From assembly GCF_014926405.1 (NCBI RefSeq), contig NZ_JACXXJ020000002.1, positions 88,865-152,864 of the forward strand: 64,000 bases of DNA, in the 5' to 3' direction. Made by a program: the position numbers and the translations under genes. Position 1 is the first letter of the stretch, and each line of letters begins with the position of its first letter. Of the stretch, positions 50,130 through 58,771 are shown one piece after another. This DNA comes from Agrobacterium vitis (GTDB lineage: Bacteria > Pseudomonadota > Alphaproteobacteria > Rhizobiales > Rhizobiaceae). The notes under the pieces are model-generated. The model saw only the letters and a program-made list of their open reading frames with translations. It ran no database searches and was not told where the DNA came from.

Positions 50130-50591
50130 ATGGCCTCTTCATACTGCCTGTTTGACCCCCATTTGCTCGTGCCTACCGAAGAGGTGGATCTTTCGAGAGT
50201 ACACGATCTTGAAGCAAAGATCCTGTCTGACGGGCATTGGATCGAACCGATAACAGCCCACAGGGATGCGCACTTTGTCATGGACGGGCATCATCGGCTC
50301 ACTGTCGCGAAACGGCTCAATCTTAAATTTTTGCCTGTTGTTTTCCTTGGATACGAACAGGTGCAGGTGACGTCATGGCGTGCCGGAGAGACGGTGACGC
50401 CCGAAGAGATCTTCGCTATGGCTCGCAGCGGTCACCTGTTCCCGTTCAAGACCACGCGACACGTCTTCAATCCAGCGATTCCGGCTTGCGATGTTCCCCT
50501 TGAGCACCTCGGCTACACGTTGCGGCCGGACACGCTGACTGCCCCTTCCCCAAATTCTCAGAGCACGCTTTTGAAGAGGAGCAGCAGATGA
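50130..50591 (+). CDS. SbnI/SerK-like L-serine kinase (ParB/Srx fold)
   Basis: 153 residues from the ATG at 50130, with AAAGGAG upstream. The ParB/Srx-type motif is HFVMDGHHRLTVAKRLNLKF, preceded by HWIEPITAHRD, and the segment FPFKTTRHVFNP parallels SbnI. SbnI and archaeal SerK phosphorylate serine with ADP/ATP to O-phospho-L-serine, the precursor for SbnA. SbnI of Staphylococcus has an additional C-terminal haem-sensing part that is missing here (153 versus about 254 residues). Overlaps the SbnB-like start (ATGA), so translation is coupled. Confidence 0.8.
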   Translation: MASSYCLFDPHLLVPTEEVDLSRVHDLEAKILSDGHWIEPITAHRDAHFVMDGHHRLTVAKRLNLKFLPVVFLGYEQVQVTSWRAGETVTPEEIFAMARSGHLFPFKTTRHVFNPAIPACDVPLEHLGYTLRPDTLTAPSPNSQSTLLKRSSR

Positions 50592-51580
50592 CCAGATCTT
50601 ATCTCCATACGCCCGCCCTGCATGTGTTGACCCGGACAGACCTCGCAGACATCGAGCTGGCGCCGTCGGAAGTCATCCCGATCGTCGAGGAAGCGTATCT
50701 GTCCTATGCAAACGGCCAGTCGGGTTGCCCGACGAAACTGATGTTGCCGCTTCCAAACGACCGGGACTCGCTGTCGTATTCGATGCTTGGCTACGATGGC
50801 GGGACCGAGATGCTCGCTTTCAAAACGTCATACCGGCAGGGGAACACGAACTATGAGAAATATTACCCCACGATAAGCCTCTATGACGACACGACGGGCA
50901 TGCCATTTGCGTTCATGGACTGCCTGAAGGTTGGCGGTTACCGGACGCCGGCATCAACAGCGATCATCGCCAAATATTGTGGGAAGGTCGACGCCCGCTC
51001 GGCCCTGATGATCGGGAGCGGTCGCTCAGGCGTCAACACGCTGCCCTATCTGTTGACCGCCATGCCGCAGCTCGAAACATTGCGCCTGTTCGGCACCCAT
51101 CCGGAAGGGATCGCCCTGAGCATCGCAACCTTCAAAAGATATTTCCCGGATCGCGAGGTAGAACTGGTGGGTGATGTGCCCGAAGCAGTCGCGATGTCGG
51201 ACGTCGTCGTGGCGGCCTCCGGGCGCGCTGCCCACCCCAGGGTTCAGACCAGGTGGCTTGCTCCCGGTGGTTTGTTGATTTCTGTTGCCAGCAAGGGTGT
51301 CGAGGACGGCGCACTCGGGGAGGCCGATTACACAATCGCGACCAACAAAAGCCAAATGTTCGACAAGCACCGACGGCTGGCTGGTCCAGACGGCATCATG
51401 GACGTCGATGCAGAACTGCCCGACATCATCGCAGGTCGCCGATCGGGGCGGCGCAGCCAGGATGACAAGGTCTTTGCCTTCAACAGCGGCATGGTGATCA
51501 CCGATATCCCGATTGCTCATGCCTTCGCGACGCGGGCTATAGCCGCGGGTCGTGGCAGGAGGATCGAATTGTGGAGTTAG
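50588..51580 (+). CDS. SbnB-like dehydrogenase (ornithine cyclodeaminase family)
   Basis: 330 residues. SbnB oxidatively hydrolyses N-(1-amino-1-carboxy-2-ethyl)-glutamate with NAD to L-2,3-diaminopropionate and 2-oxoglutarate. Visible features: LHVLTRTDLADIELAPSEVI, CPTKLMLPLPNDRDSLSYSM, FKTSYRQGNTNYEKYYPTIS, the Rossmann loop LMIGSGRSGVNTLPYLLTAM and ISVASKGVEDGALGEADY. The N-terminal substrate region (KLMLP, Arg/Lys) resembles SbnB more than true ornithine cyclodeaminase. Placed between SbnI- and decarboxylase-type genes, with four-base overlaps. Confidence 0.85.
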   Translation: MTRSYLHTPALHVLTRTDLADIELAPSEVIPIVEEAYLSYANGQSGCPTKLMLPLPNDRDSLSYSMLGYDGGTEMLAFKTSYRQGNTNYEKYYPTISLYDDTTGMPFAFMDCLKVGGYRTPASTAIIAKYCGKVDARSALMIGSGRSGVNTLPYLLTAMPQLETLRLFGTHPEGIALSIATFKRYFPDREVELVGDVPEAVAMSDVVVAASGRAAHPRVQTRWLAPGGLLISVASKGVEDGALGEADYTIATNKSQMFDKHRRLAGPDGIMDVDAELPDIIAGRRSGRRSQDDKVFAFNSGMVITDIPIAHAFATRAIAAGRGRRIELWS

Positions 51581-52908
51581 CGGTCCCTTCCTTGCAAGCT
51601 TTGGAACGAGAATGGGCGGTGACGATCAGAAATGATATCGATCTGCTGCAGCAAATCGCCCATGTCGTCCAAGGCCCTTTTCATCTCATTCATCCCCAAA
51701 GCTTCGCTGAGAACCTTTCGGCTTTTCAGGCGGTGCTGAAACGGCACGAAGTCCGGGGCCGTGTCTATTTTGGCAAAAAGGCAAACAAGGCCGGAGCCTG
51801 GCTGCGCGAGATCGCAACACTTCATGGCTCGATCGATGTCGCCAGCGAACCAGAATTCGTTCATGCCCTCGCAAATGGAATAACGGGGGAGCGCATCGGC
51901 GTTACAGGCGCTGCAAAGAGCGATGAACTCTTGTGGCTGGCGAGCCGGCATAACGCCATTGTCGCCATCGATGCGCTCGACGAGCTTGGGCGGGCGATCG
52001 CGATAGCAGCACGATCCACTACGCCCCTGCGGATTCTGTTGCGGGTTCTCCCGCCTTCAGCCCAGGACAGTCGCTTTGGACTGAACGAAAGAGATCTCGG
52101 CATTGCGCTCACAAAGTGCGCGCAAGCAGAGCAGCACATCGAGATGCAGGGATTTTCCTTTCATCTCGATGGTTATGCCGTCGAGCCCCGAGCGGAGTTG
52201 GCTCTTGCCTTGGTACAAACATGCCTCGACGCGAGGGCAATGGGCCTGACGGCTTCGGCGATTTCAATCGGTGGCGGGTTCGCCTGCAGTTTTGTTTCCG
52301 AGGAAGACTGGCTGGCGTTCAAGGAAGGTTGCAGGCCCGAACTCTTCCACGCCGCAAAGACATTCTCTCAATTCTACCCTTTTTTCCAGTCGCCTACCGG
52401 TGCGGGCATGCTCGATGCGATCCTTAGCAGCTCGTGCGCAGCCGGAAATTTGGCTGCCGAGCTTCGCAACCATCAGATCGAGCTTTTTCTCGAACCCGGC
52501 CGAGCACTGCTGGACGGCGCAGGTATGTCCGCGTTTCCGGTCCAGGGATTCAAGCAAAAACGCGACTACGGCCTCGTCACTGTTGCTGGCCTCAGCATGA
52601 GCATGTCGGCTCAATGGGTCAACAGCGAGTTTCTGCCGACGCCAATGCTTGTCCAGATGGGGCCGGAGCGCCCACAGGAACCGACCCGGGCCGCGATCGG
52701 CGGATCAAGCTGTATGGAGTACGACGTCTTGACGTGGCGCAAAGTCGCGTTCGAGGCGCCGCCACGCTACGGCGATCTCATCCTTTATCCGAATACCGCT
52801 GGCTACCAGATGGACAAGAACGAAAGCTCTTTTCATCAGCTTCCCCTTCCGCCCAAGATCGTCGTCTCACGGCAAGACAATCAATTCGTTTGGAGGATTG
52901 ACCAATGA
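51571..52908 (+). CDS. Fold-type III PLP decarboxylase, SbnH/PvsE-like
   Basis: 445 residues from a GTG at 51571 that overlaps the preceding gene by ten bases. PLP lysine in VYFGKKANKAGAWLREIA, substrate-side MQGFSFHLDGYAVEPR, the glycine-rich ISIGGGFACSF, IELFLEPGRALLDGAG, and IGGSSCMEYDVLTWRK with the dimer-interface Cys. The family includes diaminopimelate decarboxylase and the siderophore enzymes SbnH and PvsE, which decarboxylate amino-acid residues in citrate conjugates. Without SbnG or NIS synthetases here, its substrate could be free diaminopropionate or a conjugate made elsewhere. Confidence 0.87.
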   Translation: MELAVPSLQALEREWAVTIRNDIDLLQQIAHVVQGPFHLIHPQSFAENLSAFQAVLKRHEVRGRVYFGKKANKAGAWLREIATLHGSIDVASEPEFVHALANGITGERIGVTGAAKSDELLWLASRHNAIVAIDALDELGRAIAIAARSTTPLRILLRVLPPSAQDSRFGLNERDLGIALTKCAQAEQHIEMQGFSFHLDGYAVEPRAELALALVQTCLDARAMGLTASAISIGGGFACSFVSEEDWLAFKEGCRPELFHAAKTFSQFYPFFQSPTGAGMLDAILSSSCAAGNLAAELRNHQIELFLEPGRALLDGAGMSAFPVQGFKQKRDYGLVTVAGLSMSMSAQWVNSEFLPTPMLVQMGPERPQEPTRAAIGGSSCMEYDVLTWRKVAFEAPPRYGDLILYPNTAGYQMDKNESSFHQLPLPPKIVVSRQDNQFVWRIDQ

Positions 52909-53990
52909 CGCTTCAAGACCGACACGTGGGGAGCAACATCGCCACAGCCGGATCGCAGCTGATCGGCGATACCCCTTTGTTCGAACTTGCGCGCGTCGGT
53001 TCGGGCAGTCGCCTTCTTCTGAAGATGGAGCAACTCAATCCAACCGGATCCTGCAAGGTGCGGATGGCCCGCGAGATGATTTTGGCCGCCGAGCGGGAAG
53101 GACGCCTGAAACCCGGTGGGCTGATCGTGGAGTCGAGCTCAGGCAATACCGGAACCGGCCTTGCGTTTATTGCGATCGAGCGTGGTTACAAATTCATCGC
53201 CGTGGTCGACAACAACGCCTCGCGCGCAAAACTGAGCGCCATGAAGGCCTTGGGCGCCGAATTGCGGTTCGTGGGCGGCCAAACGAGCGACAAGGCGAGT
53301 ACAATTGAACGCATGCGGATCGCAAACGAGATCGCCGAGACGGAAGGAGCTTTCTGGCCGGACCAACACCATAACCCAAATAACAATCTGGGTTATGTCG
53401 GACTGGCAGAAGAACTGGTTCGCGATCTGGGCATTGACATCGGATATCTGGTCGGGGCCGTCGGAACTGGCGGTACGCTTTGCGGGACGGTGAGTGAACT
53501 AAGACGGCTGGGCTCAAAGGTCGTCAGCATCGGTGTCGAACCCGCGGGCTCGATAATATTCGGGGGTCCCGCGCGCCAGCATTGGCAGACCGGAGCAGGT
53601 GCTCCGGAAGGTTTCTGCGTGGGCCCGAATGTCGATCATTCCCTGATCGATGAGGAGCTTACCGTTCGCGATATCGACGCCTTTGCAACAGCGCGGATTG
53701 TTGCGCGGAAAACAGGATTTCTGGTCGGCGGGACAGCAGGAATGGCCATCCATGTCGCCATGAAGCGATTGCTCCTTCTGGAGCGCCGGAGCACCATCGT
53801 CGTTCTCGTATGTGATGCCGGGGAGAAGTATCTCGACACGGTTTACAACGATGACTGGTTGCAAGAACGGCAATTGCTCAGCGAACCCGCCCATCAACGG
53901 ATCAACCGTATGTTTGAAGCCTATCGCGAATCTATCCGGATGGCCACGCAAGCTTCCGGACCAGCAGAGCAATCAAGGCTGGTCGGGTGA
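52905..53990 (+). CDS. SbnA-like N-(2-amino-2-carboxyethyl)-glutamate synthase (cysteine synthase fold)
   Basis: 361 residues. SbnA condenses O-phospho-L-serine with glutamate. Motifs: QLIGDTPLFELARVGSGSRL, PLP lysine in QLNPTGSCKVRMAREMI, the Asn loop in VESSSGNTGTGLAFIA, the phosphate-binding loop GAVGTGGTLCGTVSE, and CDAGEKYLDTVYNDDWL near the C-terminus. It is longer than cysteine synthase (about 310) and shares the DxGxKY-D-YxDxW ending with SbnA. The direct coupling to the decarboxylase (ATGA) and the presence of SbnB and SbnI types support this role over cysteine synthesis. Confidence 0.87.
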   Translation: MTLQDRHVGSNIATAGSQLIGDTPLFELARVGSGSRLLLKMEQLNPTGSCKVRMAREMILAAEREGRLKPGGLIVESSSGNTGTGLAFIAIERGYKFIAVVDNNASRAKLSAMKALGAELRFVGGQTSDKASTIERMRIANEIAETEGAFWPDQHHNPNNNLGYVGLAEELVRDLGIDIGYLVGAVGTGGTLCGTVSELRRLGSKVVSIGVEPAGSIIFGGPARQHWQTGAGAPEGFCVGPNVDHSLIDEELTVRDIDAFATARIVARKTGFLVGGTAGMAIHVAMKRLLLLERRSTIVVLVCDAGEKYLDTVYNDDWLQERQLLSEPAHQRINRMFEAYRESIRMATQASGPAEQSRLVG

Positions 53991-54052
53991 TCATTGAGTG
54001 GTGTGCAGTTCGACGCCTGCATGCTTCAACGACTTCGCAAGGAGCGAAAACG

Positions 54053-55009
54053 ATGGATACCTGCATTACAGTCTGGCAATGGCCACAGGAAGAACGCTGG
54101 TACGACGAAGGGGTCAGGCAGTCCTTGCGGCTGATCTCTGACGCGGGCTTTACCCATATCAACTGGAACCCTGACTCCGGAAATTCCTACATGCTCAGCG
54201 ACGCCGAGATTGCCTTCACCGCTGAGATGGTCCACGCATCCGGACTTAAGGTGAAATCTCTTCACGGCAGCAACGGACGCAATCCGATCAGCGAAGTGCG
54301 ATGGCGGAAAGACCGGCGTATAGGTATGGAAACCCGCAGAGACATTCTGTCCCCTCACGAGTGGCAGCGGAAAAGCGGTGTGGAGCTGGTCAGGAACCGG
54401 ATCGACCTGGCCTGCGCATTCGGAGCGCCCGATATCGTCATGCACATCGATATCACGGATGAGGTGTTCCGCTCCAGAGTGGCAGAAGAAGCCTTTTTTG
54501 CCCCCTTATGGAGGTCGCTTGAGGAGCTTCAGCCATATTGCCTGCAAAAGAAGGTCAAGATTGCGGTCGAAACTCTGTTTTGCGCATCGGCTTCGAGCTT
54601 CCTGCAGCTTTACGAGCGGCTTTTTGCGCGCTTTCCGGCTGAGTTCATTGGCCTCTGCCTCGATACAGGTCATTGGGAAATGATTGCGCCCGGATCATGC
54701 TCCGTTGTGGAACAGTACGGAGATCGCCTTATCACCACGCATATCAACGACAATTTTGGCGCAACCGATGATCATCTGCTGCCCTTTGATGGGCGCATCG
54801 ACTGGGAAGCCGTTACACGCGCAATCGCGGCAACAAAATACGAAGCACCGCTCAATCTGGAAACCCACATAGACCGATATGGCATGGCCGAGGGGGCATT
54901 TTATCAGCGGGCGCACAAAGTTGCCGTTCGGCTTGAAGAACAGATTTCGGCCTATCGAGGCATGCCACGCAATGATCGACAAGCTGGGCGAGTCCGCGGC
55001 GTCTTGTAA
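54053..55009 (+). CDS. TIM-barrel sugar phosphate isomerase/epimerase-type protein
   Basis: 318 residues from the ATG at 54053, with AAGGAG upstream. The AP-endonuclease-2/xylose-isomerase-like barrel is supported by LISDAGFTHINWNPDSGNSY, FGAPDIVMHIDITDEVFR, KKVKIAVETLFCASASSF (metal-binding Glu), IGLCLDTGHWEMI (Asp, His), LITTHINDNFGATDDHLLPF (His, Asp) and PLNLETHIDR (Glu). These are the usual metal ligands of the family. Members isomerise, epimerise or dehydrate sugars and inositols; the substrate is unknown. It follows sbnA-like by 62 bases. Confidence 0.82.
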   Translation: MDTCITVWQWPQEERWYDEGVRQSLRLISDAGFTHINWNPDSGNSYMLSDAEIAFTAEMVHASGLKVKSLHGSNGRNPISEVRWRKDRRIGMETRRDILSPHEWQRKSGVELVRNRIDLACAFGAPDIVMHIDITDEVFRSRVAEEAFFAPLWRSLEELQPYCLQKKVKIAVETLFCASASSFLQLYERLFARFPAEFIGLCLDTGHWEMIAPGSCSVVEQYGDRLITTHINDNFGATDDHLLPFDGRIDWEAVTRAIAATKYEAPLNLETHIDRYGMAEGAFYQRAHKVAVRLEEQISAYRGMPRNDRQAGRVRGVL

Positions 55010-55089
55010 CGCCGTCTCCCGCGCAAATGGTATTGCTAGGGAGGCGGATCCTTGCTGCTGCTGGAATTCGTTCCCCTTTCGAGTTAGTT

Positions 55090-55980
55090 ATGCGCCGAGC
55101 CTTCGGGCGAAATCCAGAACAGATAATGGAATGGCATATGCTTGAAGTGCAGCAGAGACAAAATCTGAGTGCCGCAGCTACTCGGCTCCTGGACTATATC
55201 GAGCGACACCCGAACGCCGTGCTTGTCAGTTCCGCACTCGAGCTTGCTGCGAAAATCGACGCTTCCGATGCAACCGTTATACGGTCGATCCAGACGCTTG
55301 GCTTTGATGGACTACCTCACCTCAAAACCGTGATCGCGGAGAAACTCGATGAGGGTGCCCGTACACCGGTGGAAAAGGTGGGCGTGACCGTGAGTGAGCT
55401 GACACAGGATGGGGGCCGGCCTCCGCTCCAGATGGTGGTCGAGGCCTATGCCAGGACACTGGAGAGACTGTCGCGACCGGCATTGCCAGAGCAGTTTCAG
55501 TCCGCGGCGCTGCTCCTCAACGATGCCAGCCGGATCGGCCTTCATGGCGGCGGGCCGCTTGTCCGTCTGGCGCAGCAGACCTCAACGCATCTTGGCCGGA
55601 TAGGCCGCGCGAATTTCGTGATGGAGGGTACCGGCCACGCCTTCGCCGACGCACTGCTCGGCCTGCAGCCGGGCGATGCTGTAATCCTCCTTGCCTACGG
55701 CAAAGTTCACAAGGAAAGCCTTCTCATCAAGGAGGAGCTTCAACGTATCGGTGGAATGCTCGTCGTCATTACCGACAACCCGACTGGTCGCCTCGCGGTC
55801 GGTGCTCAGTCCGTTCTGGAAGTACCACGAACCGAGGTCGGCAATATGACGTTCTATGGAACGATCCTGCTCGCCCTTGAGACCCTTGTCCTGTCTCTTA
55901 CCCAGCTTGGCCCGGACCAGGCCATGGAGACGGCGCGCCGACTTCGCGATTTCCGCAGTGAACTGGATCGCAGAACCTGA
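55090..55980 (+). CDS. MurR/RpiR-family transcriptional regulator
   Basis: About 296 residues from the ATG at 55090 (an earlier start at 55027 or a later one at 55138 are possible). The N-terminal helix-turn-helix reads ALELAAKIDASDATVIRSIQ then TLGFDGLPHLK. The C-terminal SIS (sugar isomerase) domain shows IGLHGGGPLVRLAQQTSTHL and DAVILLAYGKVHKESLL, which binds phosphosugar effectors. It sits between the biosynthetic genes and the importer operon, so it is the obvious candidate regulator for both; inverted repeats occur before the importer and exporter genes. Confidence 0.85.
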   Translation: MRRAFGRNPEQIMEWHMLEVQQRQNLSAAATRLLDYIERHPNAVLVSSALELAAKIDASDATVIRSIQTLGFDGLPHLKTVIAEKLDEGARTPVEKVGVTVSELTQDGGRPPLQMVVEAYARTLERLSRPALPEQFQSAALLLNDASRIGLHGGGPLVRLAQQTSTHLGRIGRANFVMEGTGHAFADALLGLQPGDAVILLAYGKVHKESLLIKEELQRIGGMLVVITDNPTGRLAVGAQSVLEVPRTEVGNMTFYGTILLALETLVLSLTQLGPDQAMETARRLRDFRSELDRRT

Positions 55981-56122
55981 AAGCCAGACGCTGCGTCGTC
56001 AACACTACGCCAATGATGATCAGGGAAGACCAACAATGACGCCAACGGCCGAAAAGCCGACTGGCCCAAGGAGATCAGCCGATATTTAAACTTGATCGTT
56101 ATTATCATGAATGGTAACAGCT

Positions 56123-56137
56123 ACTACGCTGTGTAGT
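56123..56137. promoter_or_regulatory. Small inverted repeat upstream of the importer operon
   Basis: ACTAC-GCTGT-GTAGT lies about 110 bases before the substrate-binding protein start, in the 266-base gap 55981-56246. It could be an operator for the RpiR protein. The arms are short. Confidence 0.35.
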
Positions 56138-56246
56138 GGCTGGGTTCCGGAACACGACGCCATTCCACGGGCAGCGACGCGCCGGACAGGCTGGGGCTTC
56201 GTCCGGGCATGGTCGTCATGTCGAGTTTAACCCGAGGAGCCTATTC

Positions 56247-57806
56247 ATGATTTCCCGAAGAGCGGTGCTTGCCGCGTCCGTGGCGCTCGGCGCCGTAACG
56301 ACCGTGTTCGGCCGCAGCGCGTGGGCAAAGGAAGAACGTATCCTCCAGATCACCTCTCCTCGCGAGATCACCAGCCTCGAATTGGCTGACACCAGCTATC
56401 ATTTCCGCCGGCTTCGGGTCGCCGAAACCCTGGTGACGATCGATCCAGATGGCAAGCTCGCCCCGGAACTCGCGAAAAGCTGGTCTGTGAGCGACGACGG
56501 TCTGAACTGGGCTTTTGTTATCCGAGAAGGCGTCCGCTTCCACGACGGTAGCGTGTTGACACCCGAACTGGTTCGGGATGCCATCGAAACCATGCGCAAA
56601 TCGCGCAACAATACCGAGATGGTGCCGCAGCTGCCAATTTCGTCGGTCAGCATCGATGGTCAGACAGTGGTTGTTACTCTGAAGCAGCCGTTCAGCCTCG
56701 TGGCGGACTTTTTCACCGACGGCCCCGCCGTCATTCTGGCAAAGTCCTCCTTTGCTCCTGACGGAACCGTCAAACAAATCATAGGCACGGGTCCTTACAA
56801 GATCACCCGGATCGAGGGCAAAACCTCGGTGGATCTCGAAGCTTTCTCCGAATATTGGGGAACCCCGGCAAACATCTCCAAAGTTCATTTCACCGGCGCG
56901 ACGTCGCCCGACACGATTGCCAACATGGCAGAAGCGGGTCAGGTCGATCTGGTTCTCGGTCTGCCGCAGGCCTTGCGCGACCGGGTCGAGGGCAGCGGCA
57001 AGGTAAAGGTCAAGCAGGTCCAGACTGCGCGGATCAACGGCGTCTTCGTTAATGCGGGAGACGTGCGCTTCGATGACCCTGTTGAGCGTCGGGCAATCTC
57101 GCTGGCCGTCGACAGGCAGGGGATTGCCAAGGCACTGTTCGGCAATCCAAAGGCCGCCGCCAACCAGCTCTTCTCTGCTGCCTTTCCCGACTGGTACGAT
57201 TCCGATCTGCCGCAGATCGAACGCGACGTCAAAGAGGCCGAGCGGCTCTTGGCTGGGGCTGGCTGGACCAAGGGGTCGGACGGCGTCCTCACCCGCGATG
57301 GAACGCGCTTCTCGTTTGCGATGATTGTTGGCAAGCAGCCGGAAGTCAAATCTTTGGCGGAAGCGATCCAGGCGCAGCTCGCCGACGTCGGCATCGAGGT
57401 CAAGCTCGAAAACGGCAACCAGGGACAAGTTCTGGAGGCCGTCGCCAAGGGCAGCTTCCTCTTCGGCCTCACGCGACGAAACTATGGTGCCGTGCCTGAT
57501 CCCGTCGCCACCCTGGTGCTCGATTATGCCGAAAGCAATGCGGCGAACGCTGTATGGAGCGGTGTGAACTACCGCAATCCGGACATGGAACAAGCCCTCA
57601 GCGAGTATCTTGCCGCTCGCAGCGAGGACCAGCGCGCAGCGGCTCGAAAGAAGATCCGTGCGCTCGTCAATGCCGATCTGCCGGTCATTCCGGTGGTCTG
57701 GTACGACTACAATGTCTCGATTTCCGACCGGATCGCTTTCGACAGCGTGCCAATCGATGCCCTCGAGGTCGGCTTCTGGATCGACCGCGTCAAATGGGTT
57801 AGCTGA
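56247..57806 (+). CDS. ABC transporter substrate-binding protein (peptide/nickel/opine family)
   Basis: 519 residues from the ATG at 56247, with GAGGAG upstream. An N-terminal Tat-like signal (MISRRAVLAASVALGAVTTV, cleavage near AWA|KE) indicates periplasmic export, perhaps as a folded protein. Family 5 signature: LAPELAKSWSVSDDGLNWAF, VIREGVRFHDGSVLTPELV and YKITRIEGKTSVDLEAFSEY. This family includes DppA, NikA, CntA and opine binding proteins. It heads an importer operon with two permeases and a fused ATPase. The ligand is unknown; CntA-type metallophore binding would fit the neighbours. Confidence 0.9.
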   Translation: MISRRAVLAASVALGAVTTVFGRSAWAKEERILQITSPREITSLELADTSYHFRRLRVAETLVTIDPDGKLAPELAKSWSVSDDGLNWAFVIREGVRFHDGSVLTPELVRDAIETMRKSRNNTEMVPQLPISSVSIDGQTVVVTLKQPFSLVADFFTDGPAVILAKSSFAPDGTVKQIIGTGPYKITRIEGKTSVDLEAFSEYWGTPANISKVHFTGATSPDTIANMAEAGQVDLVLGLPQALRDRVEGSGKVKVKQVQTARINGVFVNAGDVRFDDPVERRAISLAVDRQGIAKALFGNPKAAANQLFSAAFPDWYDSDLPQIERDVKEAERLLAGAGWTKGSDGVLTRDGTRFSFAMIVGKQPEVKSLAEAIQAQLADVGIEVKLENGNQGQVLEAVAKGSFLFGLTRRNYGAVPDPVATLVLDYAESNAANAVWSGVNYRNPDMEQALSEYLAARSEDQRAAARKKIRALVNADLPVIPVVWYDYNVSISDRIAFDSVPIDALEVGFWIDRVKWVS

Positions 57807-57808
57807 GC

Positions 57809-58771
57809 ATGTCGGCCATGCGCGGCATTGCCGGAGCGGTTATCGGTCATCTGTTGGCTGCGGCGGGCGTTGCGTTTGCAGTTGCCAGCCTCGCTTTTGT
57901 CGCAGTGCAGATGGCCCCGGGCGATATTGCGTTTCGGGTTGCGGAAGCTCGTTACGGCGAGCGGATTTCCCTGCAGACCGTGGATCAGGCGCGCCAGATG
58001 ACGGGGCTGGATCAGCCTGTCATTCTGCAATATGGCCGGTGGGTCGGGTCCGTATTCACCGGCCAGCTAGGACGCTCCATGATCAGTGGCCGCGAGGTCA
58101 CGCCGGAAGTGTGGCAGAGTTTTCGCACGACGATGAGCATTGCGATCATCGGGGTCGGTTTCGCTCTCGCCCTAAGCCTGGCAACAGGTTTTGCAGCCGG
58201 GATGCGGCGAGACAGCATTGTCGATCGGGGGTTTCTCGCCGTTTCCGCGGTGCTGTCATCAGTGCCGTCGTTCTTGCTCGGCATCATTCTGATAACGATA
58301 TTTGCGATCGGCCTGCGCTGGCTGCCGGCGGCCGGCAATAACCTGCCCGGTTACGTGATCCTTCCCTCCTGCACGCTTGCGCTTGCGCTCCTTCCAGAGC
58401 TTTCGCGCGTGGTGCGTAACGCCGTGGTCGCAACGATGCAGGACTTCTATCCGACCTACGGGCGGATCAAGGGCCAGAGCTGGTTGCGGATCATCTTTAC
58501 CCATGCACTGCGGCCGACCCTCGTACCGGTCATTGCCTATTTTGGGCCGCTGGTTGCTCATACGATCGGTGGTCTGGTCGTCATCGACGTGTTGTTCAAC
58601 CTCGACGGTCTCGGAACTCGGCTGATCGATAGCGTTCTGGCGGCCGACATACCGATGGCGATGGGTGCAGGGTTGCTGATTGGCGTCTCCGTGGTCGCGA
58701 TCAACGGCCTCAGCGACATCACGGTCAGGCTGCTCGACCCGCGGCTGTTTGTGGCGGGCCAACAGCCATGA
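57809..58771 (+). CDS. ABC importer permease 1 (DppB/CntB type)
   Basis: 320 residues. Typical DppB-type permease: N-terminal helix (AVIGHLLAAAGVAFAVASLA), AQMAPGD-like segment (VQMAPGDIAFRVAEARYGE), MTGLDQPVILQYGRWVGSVF, and the cytoplasmic EAA loop RIKGQSWLRIIFTHALRPTL. Ends within the start of the next gene (ATGA). Works in the inner membrane with the second permease and the fused ATPase. Confidence 0.92.
   Translation: MSAMRGIAGAVIGHLLAAAGVAFAVASLAFVAVQMAPGDIAFRVAEARYGERISLQTVDQARQMTGLDQPVILQYGRWVGSVFTGQLGRSMISGREVTPEVWQSFRTTMSIAIIGVGFALALSLATGFAAGMRRDSIVDRGFLAVSAVLSSVPSFLLGIILITIFAIGLRWLPAAGNNLPGYVILPSCTLALALLPELSRVVRNAVVATMQDFYPTYGRIKGQSWLRIIFTHALRPTLVPVIAYFGPLVAHTIGGLVVIDVLFNLDGLGTRLIDSVLAADIPMAMGAGLLIGVSVVAINGLSDITVRLLDPRLFVAGQQP

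Noticed and set aside
52905..53990. Ordinary cysteine synthase
   Set aside because: The length, the C-terminal motif and the SbnB/SbnI-like neighbours fit SbnA better, although biochemical proof is lacking.
56241..57593. 450-codon open frame antisense to the substrate-binding protein gene
   Set aside because: Codon-bias shadow; the sense gene has a signal peptide and family motifs.
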